A stretch of DNA of 13,407 nucleotides from Bacteroidales bacterium UBA3824 (GTDB taxonomy: Bacteria; Bacteroidota; Bacteroidia; Bacteroidales; UBA3824), in contig DGIK01000137.1 of assembly GCA_002393195.1 (NCBI GenBank), positions 2,898 through 16,304 of the forward strand, given 5' to 3'. The notes under the pieces were generated by a model. It searched no databases. It was not told the origin of the DNA and saw only the letters and a list, made by a program, of their open reading frames with translations. Positions 8,235-13,407 of the stretch are shown here, in pieces; the stretch's first letter is position 1; each line of letters starts with the position of its first letter. The position numbers and the translations under genes were made by a program.

Positions 8235-9094
8235 TGTTGATTTTTCTTATCCAAAAATACTTTGATATCCAATGGGATTCTCAACTGCTCGTTGACGGTG
8301 CTATCCATAATGCCCTTAAAAACAGATAGATCCTCCTCTTTGGCGTGTTCGCTGTTGCCGGTGATATAGAGCGGCGTCTTTGAACTATTGCCGCCGCTGT
8401 CTTTCCAAATCTGCCGTGCAAAAGGCACAGCCCAATCGCCTGCGTAGTTGTAATATACAACCCCAATTTTGCTCTCGGCGAGTTGATCGGAGATGTAGGT
8501 ATTGTAATCTACATCGCTCGACATGCTGATGCCGAGTTTTTCGACCTGCTGGAAGTCTTTGAGCATATTGTAAACGCCGCTCGCGGTGTCGTTGTCGAGT
8601 TCGTTGTAGAGGAAAAAAATATCTGTCGGCTCGTGATGACGGCTCTCTTGCTGCTTTACATTCATAATGTTGCGAATATCCTCCACAAAGATAATCGGCG
8701 ATGGCTTGTCGGTGTAGAAGGTATTTTCCACGATGTCGCGGCGGATGTTGTTGATGTAAACATTTTGAGAGTTGATGACGCCCATCGGATTCCAAATAAG
8801 CATCTTGAAGTCCTTGACGCACAATTGTTTGGCACGGCGAAACTGCTTGCCCGCCAAAGTATTGAAGCCCTCGCCATCCTCCGAATAGATGTCGGAGGCT
8901 CCGAGCAGATGTATGCTGCAATCAGCCGCTTGCAATGCGTCGTCCAAACTATCGTCCGCAACGGTCTGCCCATCTACAGGATTGATGCCGGCGTTTTGAA
9001 GCACGTATATCAATTCCTGCCGCGTCTCCTCCATATCGGGCGACACGGCGGCAAGAAATACCGCAAACTTGTTGTTATATAGGTTGATAACCAT
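8231..9094 (-). CDS. Two-domain TIR-like / DUF4062-like protein
   Basis: This is a 287-residue protein from the ATG at 9094; a TTG 12 bases upstream is also in frame but less likely. Residues about 9-140 begin with KFAVFLAAVSPDMEETRQEL, a strand followed by an Asp/Glu helix as in DUF4062-like domains ('VFLAxxxxDLxxxRxxL'). They continue with DCSIHLLGA and FKMLIWNPMG, which match the SIHLxG and RLIWxP positions of that family. Residues about 156-285 form a second TIR-like unit: DIFFLYNELDNDTASGVYNML, then SKIGVVYYNYAGDWAVPF, then TPLYITG. The WCxxE glutamate of NADase TIR domains is not apparent (Phe at that position), so the protein may act in binding rather than catalysis. No signal peptide or membrane helix is seen, so it should be cytoplasmic. 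It is the first gene of the block and overlaps the nSTAND gene by 4 bp, so the two are probably partners. Fold assignment is by motif recognition only. Confidence 0.78.
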   Translation of the reverse strand: MVINLYNNKFAVFLAAVSPDMEETRQELIYVLQNAGINPVDGQTVADDSLDDALQAADCSIHLLGASDIYSEDGEGFNTLAGKQFRRAKQLCVKDFKMLIWNPMGVINSQNVYINNIRRDIVENTFYTDKPSPIIFVEDIRNIMNVKQQESRHHEPTDIFFLYNELDNDTASGVYNMLKDFQQVEKLGISMSSDVDYNTYISDQLAESKIGVVYYNYAGDWAVPFARQIWKDSGGNSSKTPLYITGNSEHAKEEDLSVFKGIMDSTVNEQLRIPLDIKVFLDKKNQQ

Positions 9095-9152
9095 AATTAA
9101 AAGCAACTTTAATGACCCCAGAGTGCCGATGATTCACTCATGGTTTGAGATT

Positions 9153-9184
9153 GCAAATATAATGCAAAAAATAAAATTTACAAA
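9153..9184 (-). promoter_or_regulatory. Bacteroidetes-type promoter for the leftward signalling block
   Basis: On the minus strand, TATATTTGC (9161-9153) matches the Bacteroidetes -7 consensus TAnnTTTGC exactly. A TTTG (9184-9181) lies 19 bp upstream, the expected position of the -33 element. The predicted transcript would start near 9146 and have a leader of about 50 nt before the ATG at 9094. Confidence 0.72.
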
Positions 9185-9229
9185 TAATTTTTTTTTAATC
9201 GACGGCAAACTTTATATGGAGATTTTTTG

Positions 9230-9238
9230 TACTTTTGC
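9230..9238 (+). promoter_or_regulatory. -7 promoter box upstream of pyrB
   Basis: TACTTTTGC matches the Bacteroidetes -7 consensus TAnnTTTGC exactly and lies 35 bp before the pyrB ATG, giving a leader of about 30 nt. No clear TTTG is found at the -33 spacing, so the upstream element is weak or absent. Confidence 0.6.
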
Positions 9239-9273
9239 ATTTCAGAATTTATCAACTAATACATCAAAATTGT

Positions 9274-10185
9274 ATGAAAAATAAAAGTCTGATATCCATC
9301 ACCGATTTTTCCACAGAGGAGATACTGAGGATACTCGCAATAGCCGAGGGATTTGAGAAAAATCCCGAACCGCATCTGCTTGACGGCAGGGTAGTTGCGA
9401 CGTTGTTTTTTGAACCGTCCACGAGGACGCGCCTGAGTTTTGAGAGCGCGGTAAATAGGATGGGCGGCAGGATAATTGGTTTTTCCGACCCCAACATTTC
9501 GAGCGTTTCGAAGGGCGAAACCTTGAAAGACACCATCCGCATCGTTTCCAACTATTGCGACCTCATCGTGATGCGCCATCCGCTCGAAGGAAGTTCGAGG
9601 TATGCCAGCGAGGTAGCCACAGTGCCAGTAGTGAACGCCGGCGACGGTGCCAACCAGCACCCGACGCAGACGCTCCTCGATATGTACTCCATCAAGAAAA
9701 CCCAGGGACGCCTCGACAACATCAACATCTTTATGGTGGGCGACCTGAAATACGGACGCACAGTACATTCGCTCCTGCAAGCAATGTCGCCATTCAGCCC
9801 GACATTCCATTTTGTGTCGCACCCAAAACTCCGCCTGCCCGACGAATACAAGACTTTCCTCGACAGCAAGGGCGTGAAATATTATGAACACGAACAATTC
9901 AACGACCTCATACCCGAAGCCGACATCATCTACATGACGAGGGTGCAGCGCGAACGTTTCACCGACCTCGTGGAATACGAAAAGACCAAGGATGTCTATG
10001 TACTCCGCAATTCGATGCTCGACAAGGCTAAGCCGACGATGAAAATCCTCCATCCCCTACCCCGCATCAACGAAATCAATCAAGATGTTGACCAGAGCCC
10101 CAAGGCATACTACTTTGAACAGGCAAGGAACGGCGTATTTGCGCGTCAGGCTGTAATCACATATCTACTCGGCTTAAAACGCTAA
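9274..10185 (+). CDS. pyrB: Aspartate carbamoyltransferase catalytic chain
   Basis: PyrB catalyses carbamoyl phosphate + L-aspartate to N-carbamoyl-aspartate, the committed step of pyrimidine synthesis, in the cytoplasm. The 303-residue product has the carbamoyl-phosphate motif [13 protein letters not shown] (Ser49-Thr50-Arg51-Thr52-Arg53), the SVSKGET loop with Lys80, RHPLEGSS (101-108), [10 protein letters not shown] (127-136), [11 protein letters not shown] (156-166), the aspartate-loop region MTRVQRERF (221-229) and LHPLPR (259-264). Length and motifs are those of a normal catalytic chain. The ATG at 9274 was chosen because the family N-terminus begins just before SLISITDFS; the frame is open upstream but would cross the -7 box at 9230-9238. 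The regulatory chain gene pyrI follows after an unusual 279-bp gap with a terminator-like hairpin. Confidence 0.97.
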   Translation: MKNKSLISITDFSTEEILRILAIAEGFEKNPEPHLLDGRVVATLFFEPSTRTRLSFESAVNRMGGRIIGFSDPNISSVSKGETLKDTIRIVSNYCDLIVMRHPLEGSSRYASEVATVPVVNAGDGANQHPTQTLLDMYSIKKTQGRLDNINIFMVGDLKYGRTVHSLLQAMSPFSPTFHFVSHPKLRLPDEYKTFLDSKGVKYYEHEQFNDLIPEADIIYMTRVQRERFTDLVEYEKTKDVYVLRNSMLDKAKPTMKILHPLPRINEINQDVDQSPKAYYFEQARNGVFARQAVITYLLGLKR

Positions 10186-10189
10186 TTTT

Positions 10190-10213
10190 CACCGCCTTGC
10201 GGCGGTGTTTTTT
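10190..10213 (+). terminator. Rho-independent terminator after pyrB
   Basis: CACCGCC (10190-10196), loop TTGC, GGCGGTG (10201-10207), then six T. The stem is a perfect 7 bp and GC-rich, starting 5 bases after the pyrB stop codon. The same hairpin core appears inverted at 10419-10432, so it may also be the end of a repeat element. Confidence 0.75.
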
Positions 10214-10417
10214 GGAACGAAAATTAAAACGAATTAAAATGAATTAAAACGAATTTTTTTATAAAGTAATTCGTTATAATTCGCTTTAAATTCGCAAAAT
10301 TTTTGTTTAAAAAAATTTTTTTATCCATTAATGAAAAGAATTAAAAGAATTTTTTTTATACGAATAATCATTCTTTAAATTCTTTTCCATTCTTTTAATT
10401 TTTGGATACTAAAAGAA

Positions 10418-10433
10418 TCCGCCGCAAGGCGGA
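10418..10433 (+). other. GC-rich GNRA hairpin upstream of pyrI
   Basis: TCCGCC (10418-10423), loop GCAA, GGCGGA (10428-10433): a perfect 6-bp stem capped by a GNRA-type tetraloop, 31 bases before the pyrI ATG. It lacks a following T run on the plus strand, so it is not a terminator for incoming transcription. It may be a repeat end, an mRNA-stabilising structure or a translation-affecting leader hairpin. Confidence 0.55.
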
Positions 10434-10464
10434 TAACAACAAACAAATTAATGTTCAGACAAAA

Positions 10465-10920
10465 ATGGAAAAGAAAGAACTGAAAGTAAGCGCGATAAAG
10501 GACGGCACGGTGATAGACCACATCCCCGCCCAAGACCTCTTTAAGGTAATACGCATCCTTGGGCTCGACCGCATCGACACTCCCGTAACATTCGGCAGCA
10601 ACTTGGATTCGCACAAGTTTGGCAAAAAGGCGATTATCAAGGTCTCCGACAAGTTTTTCCAGGACAGCGAAATCAATAAGATTGCGCTCATCGCCCCTAC
10701 CGCAAATCTCAACATCATCCGCGACTACGAGGTCAAGGAAAAACGCCCCGTGGAACTCCCCGCCACCATCAAGGGCATCTGCAAGTGCATCAACCCAAAG
10801 TGCATCACAAATGCAGAACCAATGGCAACCAAATTTGACGTCATCGCGGGCGAAACAGTGTCGCTCAAATGTTTCTACTGCGGCAAAGTAACAGACCACG
10901 AGCATATTGAGATTGTATAA
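10465..10920 (+). CDS. pyrI: Aspartate carbamoyltransferase regulatory chain
   Basis: PyrI binds nucleotide effectors and holds the catalytic trimers in the ATCase holoenzyme. The 151-residue product begins MEKKELKVSAIKDGTVIDHIPA, matching the family N-terminus with its nucleotide-binding residues. It ends in the zinc domain with Cys108-x4-Cys113 (CINPKC) and Cys136-x2-Cys139 (CFYC), the four zinc ligands at the expected spacing. The ATG at 10465 gives the normal length; an in-frame TTG at 10402 would extend it into a hairpin and is unlikely. It is separated from pyrB by 279 bp of repeat and terminator, so it may need readthrough or its own promoter. Its stop overlaps the start of the next gene by one base. 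Confidence 0.97.
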   Translation: MEKKELKVSAIKDGTVIDHIPAQDLFKVIRILGLDRIDTPVTFGSNLDSHKFGKKAIIKVSDKFFQDSEINKIALIAPTANLNIIRDYEVKEKRPVELPATIKGICKCINPKCITNAEPMATKFDVIAGETVSLKCFYCGKVTDHEHIEIV

Positions 10921-11462
10921 TGTTGACGCTCAAATTATTTTGGTCGTTTTTCAAGATTGGCGCCTTCACCTTCGGCGGCGGTTACGCGATGATAGCGATG
11001 GTGAAGGACGCCCTCGTTGACCGCAACAAGTGGATGGACGAGGACGAATTTTGGGAATCGATAACACTCGCACAGGCACTCCCCGGCGTGTTTGCAATCA
11101 ATATGGCACTCTACACCGGCAACAAAATCAAAGGCGCGGCAGGTTCGTTTGCGGCGATGATGGGCGCAACGTTGCCGTCGATGATTATCATAATGGTGAT
11201 AGCGTCGTTTTTCCGCGACATGAACGAATACGAAACAGTAAGAAACGTATTTTCGGGCATCCGTCCGTGCGTGGCGGCATTGATAATCGTGCCGGGCATC
11301 AAGATGCTCAAGAAAGCCAACATCACGTGGAAGACCATTTGGATACCAATCGGCACGTGCCTGTTGATTATGCTATTTGGCATATCGCCTGTGTATCTAA
11401 TAATTGCAGCCATCATCGCCGGCATCATCGCCGCAAAGTGGTTCGCCAACAAACGTGAATGA
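10920..11462 (+). CDS. Chromate transporter (CHR) family protein, short single-domain, first of pair
   Basis: This is a 180-residue integral membrane protein. It has the CHR N-terminal motif FKIGAFTFGGGYAMIAMV (residues about 11-28), a 'QALPGVFAINMALYTG' segment corresponding to the family PGP..A...G region, and several hydrophobic helices (GAAGSFAAMMGATLPSMIII, CLLIMLFGISPVYLIIAAIIAGIIA). Its length is that of one CHR domain; such short proteins usually occur as adjacent pairs and act together. The family exports chromate or related oxyanions, but the natural substrate in gut-type anaerobes is not established. The second position of the PGP motif region reads PGV here, unlike its partner. 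The start ATG shares one base with the pyrI stop (TAATG), so the two are probably co-translated. Confidence 0.9.
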   Translation: MLTLKLFWSFFKIGAFTFGGGYAMIAMVKDALVDRNKWMDEDEFWESITLAQALPGVFAINMALYTGNKIKGAAGSFAAMMGATLPSMIIIMVIASFFRDMNEYETVRNVFSGIRPCVAALIIVPGIKMLKKANITWKTIWIPIGTCLLIMLFGISPVYLIIAAIIAGIIAAKWFANKRE

Positions 11463-11464
11463 TT

Positions 11465-11671
11465 TTTTTAACACGGAAAGCACAGAAAACACGGATAAAA
11501 AATTATGAAAAACAACAAGTTATTTTTAATAAAACAGAAAACACGGAACTCAATTCTGATATTTTACAGCGACATAATCCGTGTTTTCCGCTTCTAAAAA
11601 ATATTTATATTTTTTTGATTATAATTAAACCCTAACTGTTCCGTGCAATCCGTGGGTTCCGTAGTTAAAAA
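11465..11671. repeat. CACGGA inverted-repeat element between the CHR genes
   Basis: This 207-bp stretch fills most of the 242-bp gap between the two CHR genes. Its ends are imperfect inverted repeats of about 31 bp: 11465-11495 (TTTTTAACACGGAAAGCACA...CACGGA) and the reverse complement of 11640-11671 (TTTTTAACTACGGAACCCAC...CACGGA), differing by one indel and several substitutions. A second, inner inverted pair uses the same word: AAAACACGGA at 11538-11547 and its complement TCCGTGTTTT at 11578-11587. The pattern suggests a MITE-like or REP-like repeat or a decayed palindromic element. No credible gene lies within. Beyond it (11672-11704) nothing clear is seen except AT-rich sequence. Confidence 0.65.
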
Positions 11672-11704
11672 GAAATACTATTTAATTGTTTTACTCATTT
11701 GACA

Positions 11705-12235
11705 ATGTTATACTTTCAATTATTCTGGGTGTTTTTTAAGATAGGGCTGTTTGGCTTTGGCGGTGGATACGCGATGATTTCCATGATAAGGATGGAGGTC
11801 GTTGACGATTATCAATGGATGAACGCCGCCGACTTTGCCGACTTGGTGGCTATTTCGCAGATGACGCCGGGACCAATCTCCATAAACACCGCCACATTTG
11901 TGGGCTTCACGCAGGCTGGCTGGCTCGGCTCGGTGGTGGCTACGTTTTCGCTATGTCTGCCGTCGGTATTGCTGATGGCATTGGTATTGGCATTGTTTTT
12001 CAAGCACAAAGAATCGTTGTACGTAAAAAAACCGATGGAATACATGATGCCCGTCGTGGCTGGACTCATCATCGCAGGCGGCTTGCTGATGTGCGACCGC
12101 GAAACATTCACCTCTTGGCTGAGCTTCGTAATATTTGGCGGCACGGTGGCGGCGCAATTACTATTAAAAAAAGTAAGCCCAATACTCCTGATTGTCATTT
12201 CAGGCATATTGGGCTGGGCATTTGCATTGCTCTGA
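11705..12235 (+). CDS. Chromate transporter (CHR) family protein, short single-domain, second of pair
   Basis: This 176-residue integral membrane protein is clearly paralogous to the first CHR protein. It shares FFKIGLFGFGGGYAMISMI (residues about 9-27) and has the canonical QMTPGPISINTATFVGF segment, followed by hydrophobic helices (GSVVATFSLCLPSVLLMALVLALFF, MMPVVAGLIIAGGLLM, and the C-terminal ILLIVISGILGWAFALL). The ATG at 11705 was chosen over a TTG two codons earlier. It should pair with the first CHR protein in the inner membrane to form a complete transporter; the substrate is unproven. The pair is split by the repeat element at 11465-11671, so the two genes may no longer be tightly co-regulated. 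Confidence 0.92.
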   Translation: MLYFQLFWVFFKIGLFGFGGGYAMISMIRMEVVDDYQWMNAADFADLVAISQMTPGPISINTATFVGFTQAGWLGSVVATFSLCLPSVLLMALVLALFFKHKESLYVKKPMEYMMPVVAGLIIAGGLLMCDRETFTSWLSFVIFGGTVAAQLLLKKVSPILLIVISGILGWAFALL

Positions 12236-12265
12236 AAAAACAATGAAAATTCCAAATAATTTTTC

Positions 12266-12274
12266 TAACTTTGC
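12266..12274 (+). promoter_or_regulatory. -7 promoter box upstream of argB
   Basis: TAACTTTGC matches the Bacteroidetes -7 consensus TAnnTTTGC exactly, 24 bp before the argB ATG, predicting a short leader of about 20 nt. No good -33 TTTG is present at the usual spacing. Confidence 0.62.
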
Positions 12275-12298
12275 ATTGTAAAATCAATCATTATAAAA

Positions 12299-13090
12299 AT
12301 GGAAGAAATCAACATCGTAAAAATAGGCGGCAAGGTCATCGACAATGAGGACGAGCGCAACAAATTCCTGGCTAAATTGTCGGGCATCAAGAAAAACATC
12401 ATACTCGTACACGGCGGCGGAAAGGTTGCCAATCAGATACTTACGAGTATGGGCATAGAACCCGTGATGGTGGGCGGACGGCGCATCACCGACGCGGAGA
12501 CATTGAAGGTGGTAACAATGGTCTATGCCGGTCTCATCAACAAGACCATCGCCGCCCGGCTCAATTCGCTCGGCAGACCCGCCGTGGGACTTTCGGGCGT
12601 GGACGGCACACTCTTAGACGCCGTAAAACGTCCCGTCAAGGACATCGACTACGGTTTTGCGGGCGACATCACTTCGGAAGGCGTTAACGCTCAGTTGCTC
12701 ATCAACCTCGTGAAAGACGGCTACACACCCGTAATTGCAACAATCGCCGCCGACAAGAACGCGCAACTCCTCAACATCAACGCCGACACCGTGGCTTCCA
12801 CCCTCACCGCCGGTCTTGCTAAACACGTGAAAACCAACCTCTTTTTCTGTTTTGAGAAGAAGGGCGTTCTTATGGATGCCAACGACGACAATTCGGTAAT
12901 CCCGCTCCTCAACACCCAGAATTACCCCGAACTCTCCGCAAAGGGCATCTTCTCCGAGGGTATGATTCCCAAACTTGAAAACGCCTTCCGCACCGTCAAC
13001 CAAGGCGTCCAGAAGGTAATCATCGGCAACTCCAACGACGTCGAGAAATTCTTTGAGGCAGAATACGCAGGGACGTTGATTTGCAAATAA
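12299..13090 (+). CDS. argB: Acetylglutamate kinase family protein (arginine biosynthesis)
   Basis: ArgB phosphorylates N-acetyl-L-glutamate with ATP in the second step of arginine synthesis. The 263-residue product has the amino-acid-kinase motifs VKIGGKVI (7-14), LVHGGGKVANQIL (36-48), GGRRITD (59-65), LSGVDGTLLDA (98-108), FAGDIT (120-125), LLNINADTVASTLT (157-170) and GMIPKLENAF (221-230). Length is normal for the family. In some Bacteroides the pathway uses succinylated instead of acetylated intermediates; the sequence alone does not let me tell which substrate this enzyme prefers. It has its own promoter box 24 bp upstream. The next gene is an M20 deacylase of the ArgE type, which fits an arginine-biosynthesis pairing, although a repeat-filled gap of 180 bp separates them. 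Confidence 0.94.
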   Translation: MEEINIVKIGGKVIDNEDERNKFLAKLSGIKKNIILVHGGGKVANQILTSMGIEPVMVGGRRITDAETLKVVTMVYAGLINKTIAARLNSLGRPAVGLSGVDGTLLDAVKRPVKDIDYGFAGDITSEGVNAQLLINLVKDGYTPVIATIAADKNAQLLNINADTVASTLTAGLAKHVKTNLFFCFEKKGVLMDANDDNSVIPLLNTQNYPELSAKGIFSEGMIPKLENAFRTVNQGVQKVIIGNSNDVEKFFEAEYAGTLICK

Positions 13091-13107
13091 TGGCGGACAA
13101 GGTTGTT

Positions 13108-13151
13108 GTACGGACGTGGTGTATGGACGTGGTCGTTGTATTGACGCGGTC
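13108..13151 (+). repeat. Degenerate tandem half-copies of the adjacent palindrome
   Basis: Three imperfect units read GTACGGACGTGGT (13108-13120), GTATGGACGTGGTCGTT (13121-13137) and GTATTGACGCGGTC (13138-13151). They run directly into GTATAGACGCG of the first full palindrome. Each resembles its left arm with the right arm missing. Confidence 0.55.
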
Positions 13152-13179
13152 GTATAGACGCGATTAATCGCGTCTATAC
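13152..13179. repeat. Perfect 28-bp palindrome, copy 1
   Basis: GTATAGACGCGATT followed directly by its exact reverse complement, centred at 13165/13166. There is no T run beyond it, so it is not a standard intrinsic terminator. It resembles intergenic palindromic REP-type repeats found dispersed in many bacterial genomes. Confidence 0.8.
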
Positions 13180-13206
13180 AAACAATGGGTACGACGATTG
13201 ATATTC

Positions 13207-13234
13207 GTAGAGACGCGATTAATCGCGTCTCTAC
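13207..13234. repeat. Perfect 28-bp palindrome, copy 2
   Basis: GTAGAGACGCGATT followed directly by its exact reverse complement, centred at 13220/13221. It differs from copy 1 by one base per arm (A to G and T to C), a compensated change that keeps pairing perfect. It lies 37 bp before the ATG of the M20 gene. Confidence 0.8.
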
Positions 13235-13270
13235 AACACCACAAAACATTTAACACACAACAATATAATT

Positions 13271-13407
13271 ATGAACCAATCGAAACTTTCTGTCCTCACT
13301 GACGAGGGCATCGAACTATTGAAAAATCTGATTCGCACGCCGTCTGTTTCGCGCAACGAGGACAAGACGGCGGAATTGATTTTCAATTACTTGAAAGACC
13401 ACGGCGT
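13271..13407 (+). CDS. M20-family peptidase/deacylase, probably ArgE-like (N-terminal fragment)
   Basis: Only the first 45 codons are inside the window. They read MNQSKLSVLTDEGIELLKN followed by LIRTPSVSRNEDKTAELIFNYL, the typical start of M20 enzymes ('LLxxLIxxPSxSxxE'). This family includes acetylornithine deacetylase (ArgE), succinyl-diaminopimelate desuccinylase and carboxypeptidases. The position after argB favours an ArgE-type role in arginine synthesis. The metal-binding residues lie beyond the window, so substrate and completeness cannot be judged. Confidence 0.8.
   Translation, partial: MNQSKLSVLTDEGIELLKNLIRTPSVSRNEDKTAELIFNYLKDHG

Larger units (their letters stand above)
9095..9273. 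other. Divergent intergenic region between the signalling block and pyrB
   Basis: This 179-bp stretch separates two outward-facing genes. It is AT-rich in the middle, with a T run at about 9189-9196, and contains a leftward and a rightward promoter-like element, annotated separately. No coding potential or RNA fold was evident. Confidence 0.7.
10190..10433. repeat. Composite AT-rich inverted-repeat element between pyrB and pyrI
   Basis: The 14-base sequence CCGCCTTGCGGCGG (10192-10205) recurs as its exact reverse complement CCGCCGCAAGGCGG (10419-10432), so the segment is bounded by inverted copies that are themselves hairpins. Between them are two further AT-rich inverted repeats. The first pairs 10230-10255 with 10268-10294 (about 23 of 27 positions alike) and is built from a 10-bp unit GAATTAAAAC/T at 10221-10250. 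The second pairs 10330-10350 with 10370-10391 (about 20 of 22 alike) and has the related unit AAAAGAATTA. No open reading frame of note lies inside. It resembles a short non-autonomous or REP/MITE-like repeat, but no family can be named from the sequence alone. Confidence 0.65.

Noticed and set aside
4953..9094. Classification as an Avs-type or other STAND antiphage system
   Set aside because: No nuclease, protease or other killing effector is visible. The predicted membrane helix and the co-operonic phosphatase, barrel and lipoproteins point to envelope signalling, although a defence role cannot be excluded.
9095..9106. Upstream TTG start for the TIR-like protein
   Set aside because: The ATG at 9094 is more usual and sits directly before the first predicted strand.
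9256..10053. Open frame of 265 codons antisense to pyrB
   Set aside because: Shadow of pyrB, whose motifs are all intact on the plus strand.
10418..10433. Intrinsic terminator just before pyrI
   Set aside because: The stem is good but no T run follows on the plus strand, and on the minus strand only a broken T-rich stretch follows.
11505..11597. Small plus-strand frame of 30 codons starting MKNNKLFLIKQ
   Set aside because: It lies wholly in the inverted-repeat element, ends within one repeat arm and has no recognisable features; probably chance.
13108..13234. CRISPR array
   Set aside because: Units are irregular, palindromic and without equal-length unique spacers, and no cas gene is present.
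12614..13249. Open frame of 211 codons antisense to argB and the palindromes
   Set aside because: Shadow of argB; its N-terminus would be encoded by repeat DNA.

Overview
The window looks like a chromosomal segment of a Bacteroidetes (probably Bacteroidales-like) bacterium. The evidence is the promoter style (TAnnTTTGC -7 boxes upstream of several genes, with almost no Shine-Dalgarno sequences), Bacteroidetes-type lipoproteins and TPR/outer-membrane-barrel proteins, a membrane-anchored SpoIIE phosphatase of a type common in the phylum, and a separate PyrI. This is inference from sequence features, not a database match.

Left two thirds (1-9094, minus strand): one tightly packed six-gene block reads leftward from a clear promoter at 9153-9184. 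In transcription order it encodes: a two-domain TIR-like/DUF4062-like protein (9094-8231); a large nSTAND1-type NTPase with a central membrane helix, coiled coil and C-terminal beta-propeller (8234-4953, sharing ATGA with the previous gene); a membrane-anchored SpoIIE/PP2C phosphatase (4933-3764); a secreted TPR plus outer-membrane beta-barrel protein (3728-2571); a propeller-like lipoprotein (2569-1301); and a lipoprotein with a fimbrillin-like N-terminus and a Bacteroidales surface-protein C-terminal domain (1287 to beyond position 1). Gaps are -4, 19, 35, 1 and 13 bp, so co-transcription is very likely. Topology predictions place parts of the set in cytoplasm, inner membrane, periplasm, outer membrane and possibly the cell surface. 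I read it as a candidate trans-envelope signalling system, and it is the most interesting item in the window.

Right third (9274-13407, plus strand): metabolic and transport genes, in order pyrB and pyrI (aspartate carbamoyltransferase catalytic and regulatory chains), two short single-domain chromate-transporter (CHR) family proteins, argB (acetylglutamate kinase family), and the start of an M20 peptidase/ArgE-like gene. pyrI and the first CHR gene overlap by one base. argB has its own -7 promoter box.

Three different non-coding repeat structures sit between these plus-strand genes: an element of about 240 bp with hairpin ends between pyrB and pyrI (its left hairpin looks like the pyrB terminator), an inverted-repeat element of about 207 bp with CACGGA motifs between the two CHR genes, and two perfect 28-bp palindromes preceded by decayed half-copies between argB and the M20 gene. 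No tRNA, rRNA, CRISPR array or transposase was seen.
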